64,000 bases of DNA from Ensifer sp. IC3342 (GTDB taxonomy: Bacteria; Pseudomonadota; Alphaproteobacteria; Rhizobiales; Rhizobiaceae). The notes under the pieces are model-generated. The model was not told the DNA's origin. It searched no databases and was given only the letters and a program-made list of their open reading frames with translations. This document shows positions 19,682-28,706 of the stretch, piece by piece; positions within the stretch are counted from its first letter, which is position 1; each line of letters begins with the position of its first letter. A program made the translations under genes and the position numbers. The DNA lies in contig NZ_JADYVE010000001.1 in assembly GCF_020193655.1 (NCBI RefSeq), positions 1,488,001 through 1,552,000 on the forward strand, written 5' to 3'.

Positions 19682-21079
19682 GTGAGGAACATTACCAAGC
19701 GTGATTCAAAATCGTCGTCGATCATCCCGGAGCTGGAACGGCTCCGCGATGACATGCGCGCGGTCGTCGTCATTCCGGTTCTGAAGAAGACGGGAAAGGC
19801 ATCGGCCGAGATTCTGTCTGCTCCGGTGACGCGCTCCGACGAAAGTCGTCTGGAAGAGGCAACGGGCCTTGCGCTTGCCATCGATCTCGACGTCGTGCAC
19901 GGAGCGATCGTTCCGGTCGCCCAGCCGAAGCCGGGCACCTTGCTCGGCAGTGGCAAGATCGAGGAGATCGGTCATATCCTGAACGAAAAGGATGCCGGGC
20001 TGGTGATCGTCGATCACCCGCTGACGCCGGTGCAGCAGCGCAACCTCGAGAAGGAATGGAACGCCAAGGTTATCGACCGCACGGGTCTCATTCTGGAAAT
20101 CTTCGGGCGACGCGCCTCCACCAAGGAAGGCACGCTTCAGGTCGATCTCGCGCATCTCAACTATCAGAAGGGCCGACTGGTCAGAAGCTGGACCCACCTT
20201 GAACGCCAGCGCGGCGGCGCCGGCTTCATGGGCGGTCCCGGTGAAACCCAGATCGAAGCCGACCGGCGGCTGCTGCAGGAGAAGATCGTTCGGCTGGAGC
20301 GTGAATTGGAGCAGGTGCGGCGCACCCGACAGCTTCATCGCTCGAAACGCAAGAAGGTGCCGCACCCGATCGTGGCACTCGTCGGCTATACGAACGCCGG
20401 CAAATCGACGCTCTTCAACCGGATGACGGGTGCGGGCGTGCTGGCCGAGGACATGCTTTTCGCGACGCTTGATCCGACGCTCAGGCGTCTGAAGTTGCCG
20501 CATGGGCGCATGGTCATTCTGTCCGACACGGTCGGTTTCATCTCTGATCTGCCGACCCATCTTGTCGCGGCCTTCCGGGCGACGCTTGAAGAAGTGCTCG
20601 AAGCGGACCTGATTCTGCACGTGCGCGACCTTTCCGATCCCGATAACCAGGCACAGGCGAGCGACGTATTGCGCATCCTTGCCGATCTCGGCATTGACGA
20701 GAAGGAAGGCGCCGAGCGCATCGTCGAGGTCTGGAACAAGATCGACAAGCTCGAACCGGAAGTGCGCGAGGCGCTCGTAAAGAAAGCGGCAAGCACGCCG
20801 AACACGGTCGCCGTTTCTGCGATCACCGGCGAGGGCGTCGATCAACTCCTCGCCGAGATCGGCCGCCGTCTTTCCGGCGTCTTGACCGAGTGCACGGTCG
20901 TGCTCGGCCTCGACCAGCTGCAGCTGTTGCCTTGGGTCTATGAGCACTCGATCGTCGATGGCCGCGAGGACCTTGAAGACGGAAGGGTCAGCCTCGACCT
21001 GCGCCTGACCGAGGGCGAGGCTGCAGAGCTTGAACGGCGGCTCGGCCACGGACCGAAACCCGTCGAGGAGGACTGGTAA
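19682..21079 (+). CDS. hflX: Ribosome-associated GTPase HflX
   Basis: GTPase that binds the 50S subunit and can split stalled ribosomes after stress. In 465 residues there is the HflX N-terminal domain, the GFMGGPGETQIEADRRLL glycine-rich linker, a coiled-coil segment, and a G domain with G1 GYTNAGKS, G3 DTVGFI and G4 NKID. The GTG at 19682, 6 nt after the hfq stop, starts the frame; a later internal start is possible because the first residues (RNITKRDSKSSS) are poorly conserved. It ends convergently 24 nt from mazG. Confidence 0.94.
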   Translation: MRNITKRDSKSSSIIPELERLRDDMRAVVVIPVLKKTGKASAEILSAPVTRSDESRLEEATGLALAIDLDVVHGAIVPVAQPKPGTLLGSGKIEEIGHILNEKDAGLVIVDHPLTPVQQRNLEKEWNAKVIDRTGLILEIFGRRASTKEGTLQVDLAHLNYQKGRLVRSWTHLERQRGGAGFMGGPGETQIEADRRLLQEKIVRLERELEQVRRTRQLHRSKRKKVPHPIVALVGYTNAGKSTLFNRMTGAGVLAEDMLFATLDPTLRRLKLPHGRMVILSDTVGFISDLPTHLVAAFRATLEEVLEADLILHVRDLSDPDNQAQASDVLRILADLGIDEKEGAERIVEVWNKIDKLEPEVREALVKKAASTPNTVAVSAITGEGVDQLLAEIGRRLSGVLTECTVVLGLDQLQLLPWVYEHSIVDGREDLEDGRVSLDLRLTEGEAAELERRLGHGPKPVEEDW

Positions 21080-21103
21080 CGGGGCTGACGTTGCGGCATC
21101 CCG

Positions 21104-21937
21104 CTACGTCAGTTGTCGCTCGATCGCCTTTGCCGCCTGCCAGAGTTCTTCCATGCGCTCCAGAGAAGCGGCGTCAAGCGTCTCGCCACCTGCTTCCAAC
21201 TCCTGTTCGATATGGCCGAAGCGGCGGCGGAACTTGGTGTTGGTGCCGCGGAGCGCCATTTCCGGATCGGTTCCGACATGGCGGCCGATATTGACGACCG
21301 CGAAGATCAGGTCGCCGAGTTCATCGGCCACCTTTCGCTGGTCTCCGTCCTTGAGAGCCTGCCGCAGTTCGGTGATCTCCTCCTCGATCTTGTCGAGGAT
21401 CGGCTCGGGTTTCGACCAGTCGAAGCCGACCTTTGCGGCGCGTTCCTGCAGCTTGAGCGCTTCGACCAGGGCCGGAAAGCTGCGTTGCACCGAACCGAGG
21501 TGGCCGGTATCGGTATCCTGCGGCAGACCTCGCCGCATCCGCCGCTGCCGCCGGTCCGCCTTTTCCGCTCGCTTGATCTCATCCCATTGCAGCTTGACCG
21601 CCTCGGGCGTATCGGCGTCAGAGCGGGCGAAGACGTGCGGATGGCGACGGATCATCTTGCGGGTCACGGCTTCGACGACATCACCGAAGGAGAACTCGCC
21701 AGCTTCTTCCGCCATGCGGGCGTGAAAGACCACCTGCAGGAGAAGGTCGCCGAGTTCGTCGCAGAGATCGTCCATGTCGTGGCGCTCGATCGCGTCGGCG
21801 ACCTCATAGGCCTCTTCGATCGTGTAGGGCTTTATCGTTTCGAAGGTCTGGACGATGTCCCAGGGGCAGCCTGTATCCGGCTGGCGGAGCGCCGCCATGA
21901 TGTCGAGCAGGCGTTGAATGTCGCGAGAAGGTTCCAT
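21104..21937 (-). CDS. mazG: Nucleoside triphosphate pyrophosphohydrolase MazG
   Basis: House-cleaning enzyme that hydrolyses (d)NTPs to monophosphate and pyrophosphate. The 277 residues form two MazG domains. The first has the metal-binding glutamates in EEAYEVADAI (E41, E42) and DELGDLLLQV (E61, D64); the second repeats the pattern in EEEITELRQAL and ADELGDLIFAVVN. The C-terminal segment RGTNTKFRRRFGHIEQ is typical. It lies 3 nt after the deaminase gene on the same strand, so the two are probably one operon, both acting on nucleotides. Confidence 0.95.
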   Translation of the reverse strand: MEPSRDIQRLLDIMAALRQPDTGCPWDIVQTFETIKPYTIEEAYEVADAIERHDMDDLCDELGDLLLQVVFHARMAEEAGEFSFGDVVEAVTRKMIRRHPHVFARSDADTPEAVKLQWDEIKRAEKADRRQRRMRRGLPQDTDTGHLGSVQRSFPALVEALKLQERAAKVGFDWSKPEPILDKIEEEITELRQALKDGDQRKVADELGDLIFAVVNIGRHVGTDPEMALRGTNTKFRRRFGHIEQELEAGGETLDAASLERMEELWQAAKAIERQLT

Positions 21938-21940
21938 GGC

Positions 21941-22528
21941 TCAGTTCAGCGGTATGGCGTTCTGGTCCTTGCCTGCCTGGTATTCCTCGGACAGGCGGCG
22001 ATAACGCTCGCGGATACGCGCGTCTTGCGCGGCGAGCCTTTCCTTTGTCTGTTCGTCGGCGTCGCGCGTCAGTGCCGTTATTGAGGCCGATTTCCAGAAG
22101 GCGTTTTCCTGTGCATAGCCGCCCGGTTCCAGCCGGAAGACTTCCTTCAGGATCTTCAGGTCGTGAGGGATCGAGAAGCTGTCGCGCGAATCCTCGTGGC
22201 TGAAGAAGTAATAGAAATTATCAAATCCCGCCCAGGTGATCGCGGAAAGGCACATGGAGCAGGGCTCATGGGTCGAGAGGAAGATCAGCTCTCGCGTATC
22301 GGGCTCGTCGGCCATCTCGTAGAAGCGCTTCAGCGTATGGACTTCGCCGTGCCACAGCGGATTTTCCGTCTCGTTGTTGGTCTCCGCAAGCACGAGCGAA
22401 AGATCGGACTTGCGCAGGATCGCCGCGCCGAACACCTTGTTGCCGGCAGCAACACCCTTTTCGGTCAGCGGAAGGATGTCTTCCTCGATTACCGTCAAGA
22501 GGCGTTCGGCCAATTCCGATTGTTTCAT
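21941..22528 (-). CDS. Cytidine/deoxycytidylate deaminase-family zinc protein
   Basis: A 195-residue zinc-dependent deaminase fold with the active-site pattern H60-G-E62 (HGEVHTL) and EPC90-SMC93. The glutamate would be the proton shuttle and H60, C90 and C93 the zinc ligands. The histidine is followed by GE rather than the common AE, and the protein has a longer C-terminal helix region than tRNA adenosine deaminases, so the substrate is uncertain; guanine, cytosine or a nucleotide are possible. The start at 22528 was chosen because upstream codons lack similarity. It is divergent from cysG and appears to be in an operon with mazG. Confidence 0.85.
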   Translation of the reverse strand: MKQSELAERLLTVIEEDILPLTEKGVAAGNKVFGAAILRKSDLSLVLAETNNETENPLWHGEVHTLKRFYEMADEPDTRELIFLSTHEPCSMCLSAITWAGFDNFYYFFSHEDSRDSFSIPHDLKILKEVFRLEPGGYAQENAFWKSASITALTRDADEQTKERLAAQDARIRERYRRLSEEYQAGKDQNAIPLN

Positions 22529-22756
22529 CTTTAGTGCTCTCCGATTAACGGCGGCATTTAACGGAGGTCGGTTCGCCGGCGCAATGGGCGAACCGGGCCG
22601 CAGGGCCGCATGCCCCCGGAGATATTTACTCAAAATGGCTGACTGTCGAGCAAAACAATACGTGGCCGGAAAAGCATTGAAATTTCTGTTTCTTCAATTG
22701 TTGCCGGCTATGGGGGATATTCGCCGCAGCCTGTGGAAGGAGCCGTTCTCTCAGTG

Positions 22757-24217
22757 ATGTCGCAACAACTATCCTATTTTCCGACATTTTTTAGCGTCGC
22801 GCGAAAGCGCGTGGCGGTGTTCGGCAATGGGGACGAGGCCTTCGCCAAGGTGCGGCTGCTGTTGAATACTGAGGCGCGTATTGCCGTTTACGCCGATGCG
22901 CCGGAGCCTGCCTTCGAGACATTCCTCCAGACCAACGGCCTCGAGACCGTCCGAGAAACCTTCGCTGCGCGTCAGGTTGAGGGCGCCGTCCTGGTCTTTG
23001 CAGCGACTGGCGATGCGGTTGCCGACCGGGCGATCGTTGGCGCGGCGCGGGAGAGAAAAATCCCCGCAAATGCCGTTGATCAGCCGGATTACTGCGATTT
23101 TCTGACGCCGGCACTTGTCAACCGGGCTCCAGTCGCCGTGGCGATCGGAACGGAGGGGGCCGGTCCCGTTTTGGCGCAGATGATCCGCGCCCAGATCGAT
23201 CAATTGCTTTCTCCGTCGCTCGGCGTAGTCGCGTCGTTGGCGGCGGGCTATCGTGATGCGGTGGAGCGACTTGTGCCGCGCGGTGTTGCGCGCCGAGTCT
23301 TCTGGCGGCGGTTCTTTTCGGGGCCGGTTGCCGATCACGTTGCGCTTGGCGATGTCGCCTCGGCGCGCAGAGAGGCGTCGCGGCTGCTCGATGGCGCGGA
23401 TCGCGTCCCCGGGCACGTCTGGCTGGTTGGCGCCGGTCCGGGTGCGGAGGATTTGCTGACGCTTCGCGCGCAGCGGGTTATGATGGAGGCCGATGCGATC
23501 GTCTACGATGCGCTCGTGCCGCAAGCGATCGTCGATATGGGGCGCCGCGATGCCGAGCGCCTTTCGGTCGGCAAGCGCAAGGGCTGCCACACCAAATCGC
23601 AGGACGAAATCAATCAGTTGCTGGTGAACCTCGCAGGCGAGGGCAAACGTGTCGTTCGGCTGAAATCCGGCGATCCGTTGATTTTCGGCCGAGCCGGCGA
23701 GGAAATGGCTGCGCTGCGGGAAGCAGGTATCAGCTATGAGATCGTCCCCGGCATCACGTCTGCATTTGCGGCAGCGGCCGACTTCGAGTTGCCGCTGACC
23801 CTTCGCGGTGTTGCGTCGTCGCTGGTCTTTACCACCGGCCATGACCTTGCCGGTGATGTGCTGCCCGACTGGGCGCGGCTTGCCGTCTCGGGCGCGACGA
23901 TTGCGGTCTATATGGGGCGCAGCGTGGCGGCTTCGGTTGCCGGGCGCCTCATGCAGGCGGGCCTTCCGCAGGAGACGACCGTGGCCGTGGTCGAGAACGC
24001 CAGCCGCGCCGAACGGCGGCGGCTGCACGGGGTTCTTCGCGACCTGCCGGACCTTGAGAGCCGCACCGAACTCGACGGTCCGGTCATGGTGATCATCGGC
24101 GACGCGGTTGCGGGTGCGAATTTCGGCCGGTCGGAGCCGTTTGCTGCCGGCCGGCGGCAGCGAATAGTGGCCAGGGACATTTCTGGCGCGGAACGCGCCG
24201 AACAGATTTTGAATTGA
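22757..24217 (+). CDS. cysG: Siroheme synthase (multifunctional)
   Basis: Makes siroheme, the prosthetic group of the sulfite reductase encoded next door. The 486 residues contain an N-terminal precorrin-2 dehydrogenase/ferrochelatase domain (VFGNGDEAFAKVRLLL Rossmann start, NAVDQPDYCDFLTPALV with the catalytic aspartate), a dimerisation helix region, and a C-terminal uroporphyrinogen III methyltransferase domain (VGAGPGAEDLLTLRA, RLKSGDPLIFGRAGEE, VPGITSAFAAAA). The ATG at 22757 gives the standard N-terminus. The Rossmann motif reads GNGDEA instead of GGGxVA, a conservative variation. It starts the plus-strand sulfur cluster that follows. Confidence 0.95.
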   Translation: MSQQLSYFPTFFSVARKRVAVFGNGDEAFAKVRLLLNTEARIAVYADAPEPAFETFLQTNGLETVRETFAARQVEGAVLVFAATGDAVADRAIVGAARERKIPANAVDQPDYCDFLTPALVNRAPVAVAIGTEGAGPVLAQMIRAQIDQLLSPSLGVVASLAAGYRDAVERLVPRGVARRVFWRRFFSGPVADHVALGDVASARREASRLLDGADRVPGHVWLVGAGPGAEDLLTLRAQRVMMEADAIVYDALVPQAIVDMGRRDAERLSVGKRKGCHTKSQDEINQLLVNLAGEGKRVVRLKSGDPLIFGRAGEEMAALREAGISYEIVPGITSAFAAAADFELPLTLRGVASSLVFTTGHDLAGDVLPDWARLAVSGATIAVYMGRSVAASVAGRLMQAGLPQETTVAVVENASRAERRRLHGVLRDLPDLESRTELDGPVMVIIGDAVAGANFGRSEPFAAGRRQRIVARDISGAERAEQILN

Positions 24218-24228
24218 GGGCAACGCGA

Positions 24229-24543
24229 ATGGTGGACAAGGTCTTGACGGCAAACCGACTGGCGGATGGCATATCCGTCTGGCTCGACGCCTCCGGCAAT
24301 TGGGTGGAGTCGCTGCAGGACGCCTTCGTTGCCCGCCATGCCGAGGCTGTTGCGGCGCTTGAAGCGACTGGAAAGCGCTCCTTCGACGAGAATAAAGTGG
24401 TAGACGTCAACGTTATCGACGTCGAGGAAGTCGATGGCATGCTTCGCCCGCTGCGCATGCGCGAGCGGATCCGCGCCGAAGGCCCGTCAATAGCCTATGC
24501 TCCTGGATATCATGGGCTTGCCGGCCCGAAATTTGCTGCCTGA
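24229..24543 (+). CDS. DUF2849-family protein, sulfite-reduction cluster
   Basis: A 104-residue conserved protein of unknown biochemical function (DUF2849). It starts 11 nt after cysG and ends 14 nt before the sulfite reductase gene, so it is part of the same transcript. The sequence begins VDKVLTANRLADGISVWLD and contains the W-V-E and Y-A-P-G-Y elements characteristic of the family; no cofactor-binding motif or membrane segment is seen. Conserved placement between siroheme synthase and sulfite reductase in alphaproteobacteria suggests an accessory role in sulfite reduction, but nothing in the sequence says which. Confidence 0.88.
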   Translation: MVDKVLTANRLADGISVWLDASGNWVESLQDAFVARHAEAVAALEATGKRSFDENKVVDVNVIDVEEVDGMLRPLRMRERIRAEGPSIAYAPGYHGLAGPKFAA

Positions 24544-24557
24544 GGACCTGAGACCCC

Positions 24558-26231
24558 ATGTACCGTTACGACGAATTCGATCACGCCTTCGTTTCTGCAC
24601 GTGTCGAGCAGTTCCGCGATCAGGTCCAGCGGCGGCTGTCCGGTGAGCTGGCTGAGGATTCCTTCAAGCCGCTGCGCCTGATGAACGGCGTCTATCTGCA
24701 ACTGCATGCCTACATGCTCCGTGTTGCCATTCCCTACGGCACTCTGTCGAGCCGGCAGATGCGGATGCTCGCTCATATCGCCCGCAAATATGACCGCGGC
24801 TATGGTCATTTCACCACGCGCCAGAACATCCAGTACAACTGGCCGCGTCTTTCCGACACGCCGGACATCCTGCAGGAACTCGCAAGCGTCGAGATGCACG
24901 CGCTGCAGACCTCGGGTAACTGCATTCGCAACGTCACGGCGGATCATTTTTCCGGTGCGGCTGCCGACGAGGTTGCTGACCCGCGGCCCTATGCAGAGAT
25001 TCTCCGTCAATGGTCGAGCGTTCATCCGGAATTCTCGTTCCTGCCGCGCAAGTTCAAGATCGCAGTGACCGGCGCTGAGCGCGACCGCGCGGCGATCCAG
25101 GTGCATGATATCGGCTTGCATCTGAAGAAAGACGAGAATGGCAGGCTTGGCTTTGCCGTCTATGTCGGTGGCGGGCAGGGCAGAACCCCGATGATTGCCA
25201 AGAAGATCCGTGACTTCCTGCCCGAAGAGGACCTGCTCTCCTACACCACGGCGATCATGCGCGTTTACAACCTCTATGGCCGCCGCGACAACAAGTACAA
25301 GGCGCGCATCAAGATCCTCGTGCATGAAACCGGTGCCGAGGAGCTTGCCCGCCAGGTGGAAGTCGAATTCGCCAAGCTCAAGGACACCGAGCTGAAGCTG
25401 CCAGATGCCGACATCCAGGCGATTTCTACCTATTTTGCGCCGGCAGCGCTGCCGAACCGCCCGGAAGGCTGGGGCAACCTCGCCCGCTGGAAAAAAGCCG
25501 ATCCAGAATTTGCGCGCTGGGTTCAGCAGAACGTGCAGCCGCACAAGCATCCGGACTACGGCATGGTGACCATTTCGCTGAAGCCGATCGGCGGTATTCC
25601 GGGTGATGCGAGCGACGCACAGATGGATGCGGTCGCAGACATCGCCGAGGAATACGCCTTCGACGAAATCCGCGTCAGCCACGAGCAGAACCTTATTCTG
25701 CCGCATGTGGCGCTTGCCGACCTAGAGCCGGTCTATCGTGCTCTGGTCGCGGCAGGCCTCGCGACGGCCAATGCCGGGCTGATAACCGACATCATCGCCT
25801 GTCCGGGTCTTGACTATTGCGCGCTCGCCAATGCGCGTTCAATCCCGGTCGCTCAGGAGATTTCGAGCCGTTTCGGCTCCCCCGAGCGGCAGGCCGAAAT
25901 CGGCGAGCTCAAGATCAAGATCTCCGGCTGCATCAATGCTTGCGGACACCACCACGTCGGCCATATCGGACTTCTGGGCGTTGAGAAGAAGGGTGCGGAG
26001 CTGTACCAGATCACGCTCGGCGGTTCCGGGGATGAGAACACGTCGATCGGCGAAATCATTGGCCGCGGCTTCGAGCCGGAAAAGGTGACCGACGCCGTCG
26101 AGACGATCGTCGACACCTATCTTGGCCTGCGCCGGGACAAGACGGAGACCTTCCTGGAGGCTTATCGCCGGGTCGGACCGCAGCCGTTCAAGGATGCGCT
26201 CTATGGCGGCAGTGCTCAGGAAGCCGCTTGA
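24558..26231 (+). CDS. cysI: Sulfite reductase hemoprotein (siroheme/4Fe-4S)
   Basis: Six-electron reductase of sulfite to sulfide (nitrite/sulfite reductase family, siroheme and 4Fe-4S). It is 557 residues with two ferredoxin-like half-domains and two nitrite/sulfite reductase domains. The cluster ligands are visible as CPGLDYC (C-x5-C) and CINAC in SGCINACGHHHVG (C-x3-C). The FTTRQNIQYNW segment is the conserved substrate-side motif. Neighbouring cysG favours sulfite over nitrite as the substrate, though annotation pipelines often say nitrite/sulfite reductase. There is no linked flavoprotein CysJ, so a ferredoxin or the nearby FNR may supply electrons. Confidence 0.93.
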   Translation: MYRYDEFDHAFVSARVEQFRDQVQRRLSGELAEDSFKPLRLMNGVYLQLHAYMLRVAIPYGTLSSRQMRMLAHIARKYDRGYGHFTTRQNIQYNWPRLSDTPDILQELASVEMHALQTSGNCIRNVTADHFSGAAADEVADPRPYAEILRQWSSVHPEFSFLPRKFKIAVTGAERDRAAIQVHDIGLHLKKDENGRLGFAVYVGGGQGRTPMIAKKIRDFLPEEDLLSYTTAIMRVYNLYGRRDNKYKARIKILVHETGAEELARQVEVEFAKLKDTELKLPDADIQAISTYFAPAALPNRPEGWGNLARWKKADPEFARWVQQNVQPHKHPDYGMVTISLKPIGGIPGDASDAQMDAVADIAEEYAFDEIRVSHEQNLILPHVALADLEPVYRALVAAGLATANAGLITDIIACPGLDYCALANARSIPVAQEISSRFGSPERQAEIGELKIKISGCINACGHHHVGHIGLLGVEKKGAELYQITLGGSGDENTSIGEIIGRGFEPEKVTDAVETIVDTYLGLRRDKTETFLEAYRRVGPQPFKDALYGGSAQEAA

Positions 26232-26246
26232 GGCAGGGACGAGAAC

Positions 26247-26747
26247 ATGACGAAAATCTGGAAAGAAACCGGCTTTGTGAACGATGACCCCTGGGTCGTC
26301 GAGACGGAAGAAACCAAGGCCGGATCGAACGAAAAGGCGATACTCGGCCTGGACGCCTTCATCGACGCGGCCTCCACCGGCGATGCACGCGAGCTGGGCG
26401 TGTTGATCGCGCCGGCCGACGATGTCAGGCGGTTGGCGCCATACTTTGATCGGATCGCGCTTGTCGCCGTCGCGTTTCCGGCTTTCAATGACGGTCGCGC
26501 CTTCAGCCACGCGTCGTTGCTACGTTCGCAGCTTCGCTTCGAAGGGGAAGTCCGCGCGGTTGGAGACGTGCTGATCGACCAGATCCCGCTGATGCTGCGT
26601 TGTGGTATCGACAGTTTCGCGGTGACGAATGCGACGGCGATCAAGCGGCTCTCGGAAGGCCGCTTGCCTGCCATCGCCAATCACTATCAGCCGACTGCCA
26701 GGCCGTCTTCGGACGCTAAATCCTACAGCTGGCGGCGCGTTTCCTGA
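26247..26747 (+). CDS. DUF934-family protein, sulfite-reduction cluster
   Basis: A 166-residue member of DUF934, the family found immediately after sulfite reductase genes in many proteobacteria. It begins 15 nt after cysI. Family features are the central GVLIAPADDVRRLAPYFDRI region, the VAVAFPAFNDGRAFSHASLLR core (shown in part) and the YQPTARPSSDAKSYSWRR tail. No catalytic residues can be assigned. It is named an oxidoreductase in some databases, on weak evidence. It completes the cysG-DUF2849-cysI-DUF934 unit. Confidence 0.9.
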   Translation: MTKIWKETGFVNDDPWVVETEETKAGSNEKAILGLDAFIDAASTGDARELGVLIAPADDVRRLAPYFDRIALVAVAFPAFNDGRAFSHASLLRSQLRFEGEVRAVGDVLIDQIPLMLRCGIDSFAVTNATAIKRLSEGRLPAIANHYQPTARPSSDAKSYSWRRVS

Positions 26748-26891
26748 AAAGACGCACCCGCGACAGTGTGAAGCAAGCCGAAATGCTCGAAAGCGACTAT
26801 ATTTGGAAGGGATTTCCTTTCAATCGAGTGTGGGTTGGAATATCCGCTCATACTTGATAGACAGGGTCACCATTACAGGACTGTAGCCACG

Positions 26892-27704
26892 ATGAATGCT
26901 CCGGCAAAAACGGAAGACTTCGCGATCCAGGCACCGGCGGGTGTCTTTGTCGAGACGGTCACGAGTGTCACGCACTATACGGACCGGCTCTTCCGTTTCC
27001 GTATGACGCGTCCGCAGGAGTTCCGTTTCCGCTCCGGCGAATTCGCGATGATCGGCCTCATGGTCGGTGACAAGCCCGTCTATCGCGCCTATTCGATAGC
27101 GAGCCCGGCATGGGACGAGGAACTCGAGTTCTTCTCGATCAAGGTTCCGGACGGCCCACTGACGTCGCACCTGCAGAAGATCAGACCGGGCGACCAGGTC
27201 CTCATGCGCAAGAAGCCGACCGGCACGCTGGTGCTCGACGCGCTGGTGCCGGGCCGCAGGCTTTACATGTTCTCGACCGGTACCGGCATCGCCCCCTTCG
27301 CGAGCCTCATCCGCGATCCGGAGACCTATGAGAAATTCGAGGAAGTCATTCTTACGCACACCTGCCGTGACGTGGCGGAGCTGAAATACGGCTTCGACCT
27401 CATGGACGAGATCCGTAACCATGAGTTCCTGAACGAGATTGTCGGCGACAAGCTTCGCCACTATGCGACGGTGACGCGCGAGGACTATCCGTTCAAGGGC
27501 CGGATCACCGACCTGATGACCAACGGCAAGTTCTTCACGGATTTGGGCCTGCCGCCGCTTGATCCCGCGATTGACCGCGGCATGATCTGCGGCTCCACGG
27601 CGATGCTGAAGGACACCAAGGAAATTCTGGAAGCTGCCGGCTTGACGGAAGGCGCGAACAACAAACCTGCCGAATTCGTCATCGAGCGCGCATTCGTAGG
27701 CTAA
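26892..27704 (+). CDS. fpr: Ferredoxin-NADP(+) reductase
   Basis: FAD enzyme transferring electrons between NADPH and ferredoxin or flavodoxin. The 270 residues show the FAD-binding RAYSIAS motif (65-71), the FSIKVPDGPLTSHLQ strand-loop, the NADPH pyrophosphate loop GTGIAPFASL, and the C-terminal ending ERAFVG of the bacterial subclass-I type that lacks the extra aromatic C-terminal residue. The ATG at 26892 was chosen because upstream in-frame codons lack similarity. Placed 144 nt after the sulfite reductase cluster and with its own terminator, it may supply reduced ferredoxin for that enzyme or act in oxidative-stress defence. Confidence 0.95.
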   Translation: MNAPAKTEDFAIQAPAGVFVETVTSVTHYTDRLFRFRMTRPQEFRFRSGEFAMIGLMVGDKPVYRAYSIASPAWDEELEFFSIKVPDGPLTSHLQKIRPGDQVLMRKKPTGTLVLDALVPGRRLYMFSTGTGIAPFASLIRDPETYEKFEEVILTHTCRDVAELKYGFDLMDEIRNHEFLNEIVGDKLRHYATVTREDYPFKGRITDLMTNGKFFTDLGLPPLDPAIDRGMICGSTAMLKDTKEILEAAGLTEGANNKPAEFVIERAFVG

Positions 27705-27734
27705 GGCGCGGCTACCGAAATATCGAGTATCAAG

Positions 27735-27767
27735 AGAGAGGCGCGTCCCCGGATGCGTCTCTTTTTG
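27735..27767 (+). terminator. Terminator after fpr
   Basis: A stem formed by AGAGAGGCGC and GCGTCTCT (one bulge) is followed by TTTTTGTTT. It starts about 30 nt after the fpr stop. Confidence 0.65.
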
Positions 27768-27897
27768 TTTGTGTCCGGTGGGGGAGTGCGTCTGTGGTGG
27801 GAGCGACGCAGTCCAACATTTACTCTACGCAACAGGGGCAGCTAAACTGCGACGGCTGAAGACCGCAGGTACCAAAGGTTTCGAGCCGAGGGCCGTA

Positions 27898-28521
27898 TCA
27901 AGCCTTCGCCAGATAATCCATCAATCCGGACATGGCATTGGCGGCGCCGTCGCCGTCTGCCGCCTGAATTGCGCGCATCACGCTCACATGGCGCTCCACC
28001 GATGCCTTCATTTTTTCCGGCGCGGCCGACGCAAACCATATTCGGCGCGCGTGGGTCTGCAGTGGCGCGAGTGCCGCCGTCAGGAACCTGTTCGGACAGG
28101 CATCTTCCATGATCTCGTCGAACATCTTGTCGGCGACGAGGAAACCCTCCATGTCGTCTCGATCGGAACACGTCGTCATCGCCCGCTCACAGCCGCTGAT
28201 CGCCTGTCGGATCTCGGCGGACGCGTTCTGTGCCACAAGCGCGGCTGCCAGCGGTTCCAGCCGTTGGCGCGTCTGCATCACATGGGCGCGGTCCTCCGGC
28301 CGGATCGTGGTGATCTGCAATCCCACGCGAGCACGAATGTCGATGAGCCCTTGCCAGGCAAGTTTCTGGATCGCTTCTCGAACCGGGGTGCGGCCATGCT
28401 CGGCAAGTACGATGAGTTGGCGCTCGGTAACGAGCGATCCGGGCTTGAGCTTCAGCGTGACGATGAGGCGTTCAAGCGCCAGATAGGCGAGGTGGGCCTG
28501 GGACTGGACTGGCATAAGCAT
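27898..28521 (-). CDS. GntR-family (FCD) transcriptional regulator
   Basis: A 207-residue regulator with an N-terminal winged helix-turn-helix (about 15-75, including LKPGSLVTERQLIVLAEHGR and TPVREAIQKLAWQGLI) and a C-terminal all-helical FCD ligand-binding domain with histidine/aspartate metal-site candidates (RLEPLAAALVA, FDEIMEDACPN, HVSVMRAIQA). The effector is unknown; FCD ligands are usually organic acids. It stands alone between fpr and the aap operon. The two palindromes just upstream (CTGATATATCAG and CTGACATATCAG) are good candidates for self-regulation. A start two codons downstream at 28515 is also possible. Confidence 0.9.
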   Translation of the reverse strand: MLMPVQSQAHLAYLALERLIVTLKLKPGSLVTERQLIVLAEHGRTPVREAIQKLAWQGLIDIRARVGLQITTIRPEDRAHVMQTRQRLEPLAAALVAQNASAEIRQAISGCERAMTTCSDRDDMEGFLVADKMFDEIMEDACPNRFLTAALAPLQTHARRIWFASAAPEKMKASVERHVSVMRAIQAADGDGAANAMSGLMDYLAKA

Positions 28522-28531
28522 CCCGCTGGTT

Positions 28532-28589
28532 CTGATATATCAGAGCTTGACACGGATTCGAAATGGTCGCAAGGAGGCTGACATATCAG
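28532..28589. promoter_or_regulatory. Paired palindromic operators upstream of the GntR gene
   Basis: CTGATATATCAG (28532-28543, a perfect 12-bp palindrome) and CTGACATATCAG (28578-28589, one mismatch) lie 46 bp apart centre to centre, 11 and 57 bp upstream of the regulator start. Such spaced symmetric sites near a GntR gene are usually binding sites of the regulator itself. No plus-strand gene begins here. Confidence 0.6.
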
Positions 28590-28706
28590 GCCGAAGCAGG
28601 ACATTCCGTGCCGGCTGAGAGGCGGTTGCCGACGGCTGCCTGCCGGTTCGCCGCGTCTTCCCGGATCTCACGCCATCTCGTGACTGCGGCGATGATAAAA
28701 TAAGAA

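Noticed and set aside
19706..21049. A 447-codon minus-strand reading frame antisense to hflX
   Set aside because: It lies wholly over a well-conserved gene, has no recognisable protein features, and long antisense frames are expected in GC-rich DNA.
22769..24253. A 494-codon minus-strand frame antisense to cysG
   Set aside because: Arg/Asn/His-rich shadow with no domain similarity; cysG on plus explains the conservation.
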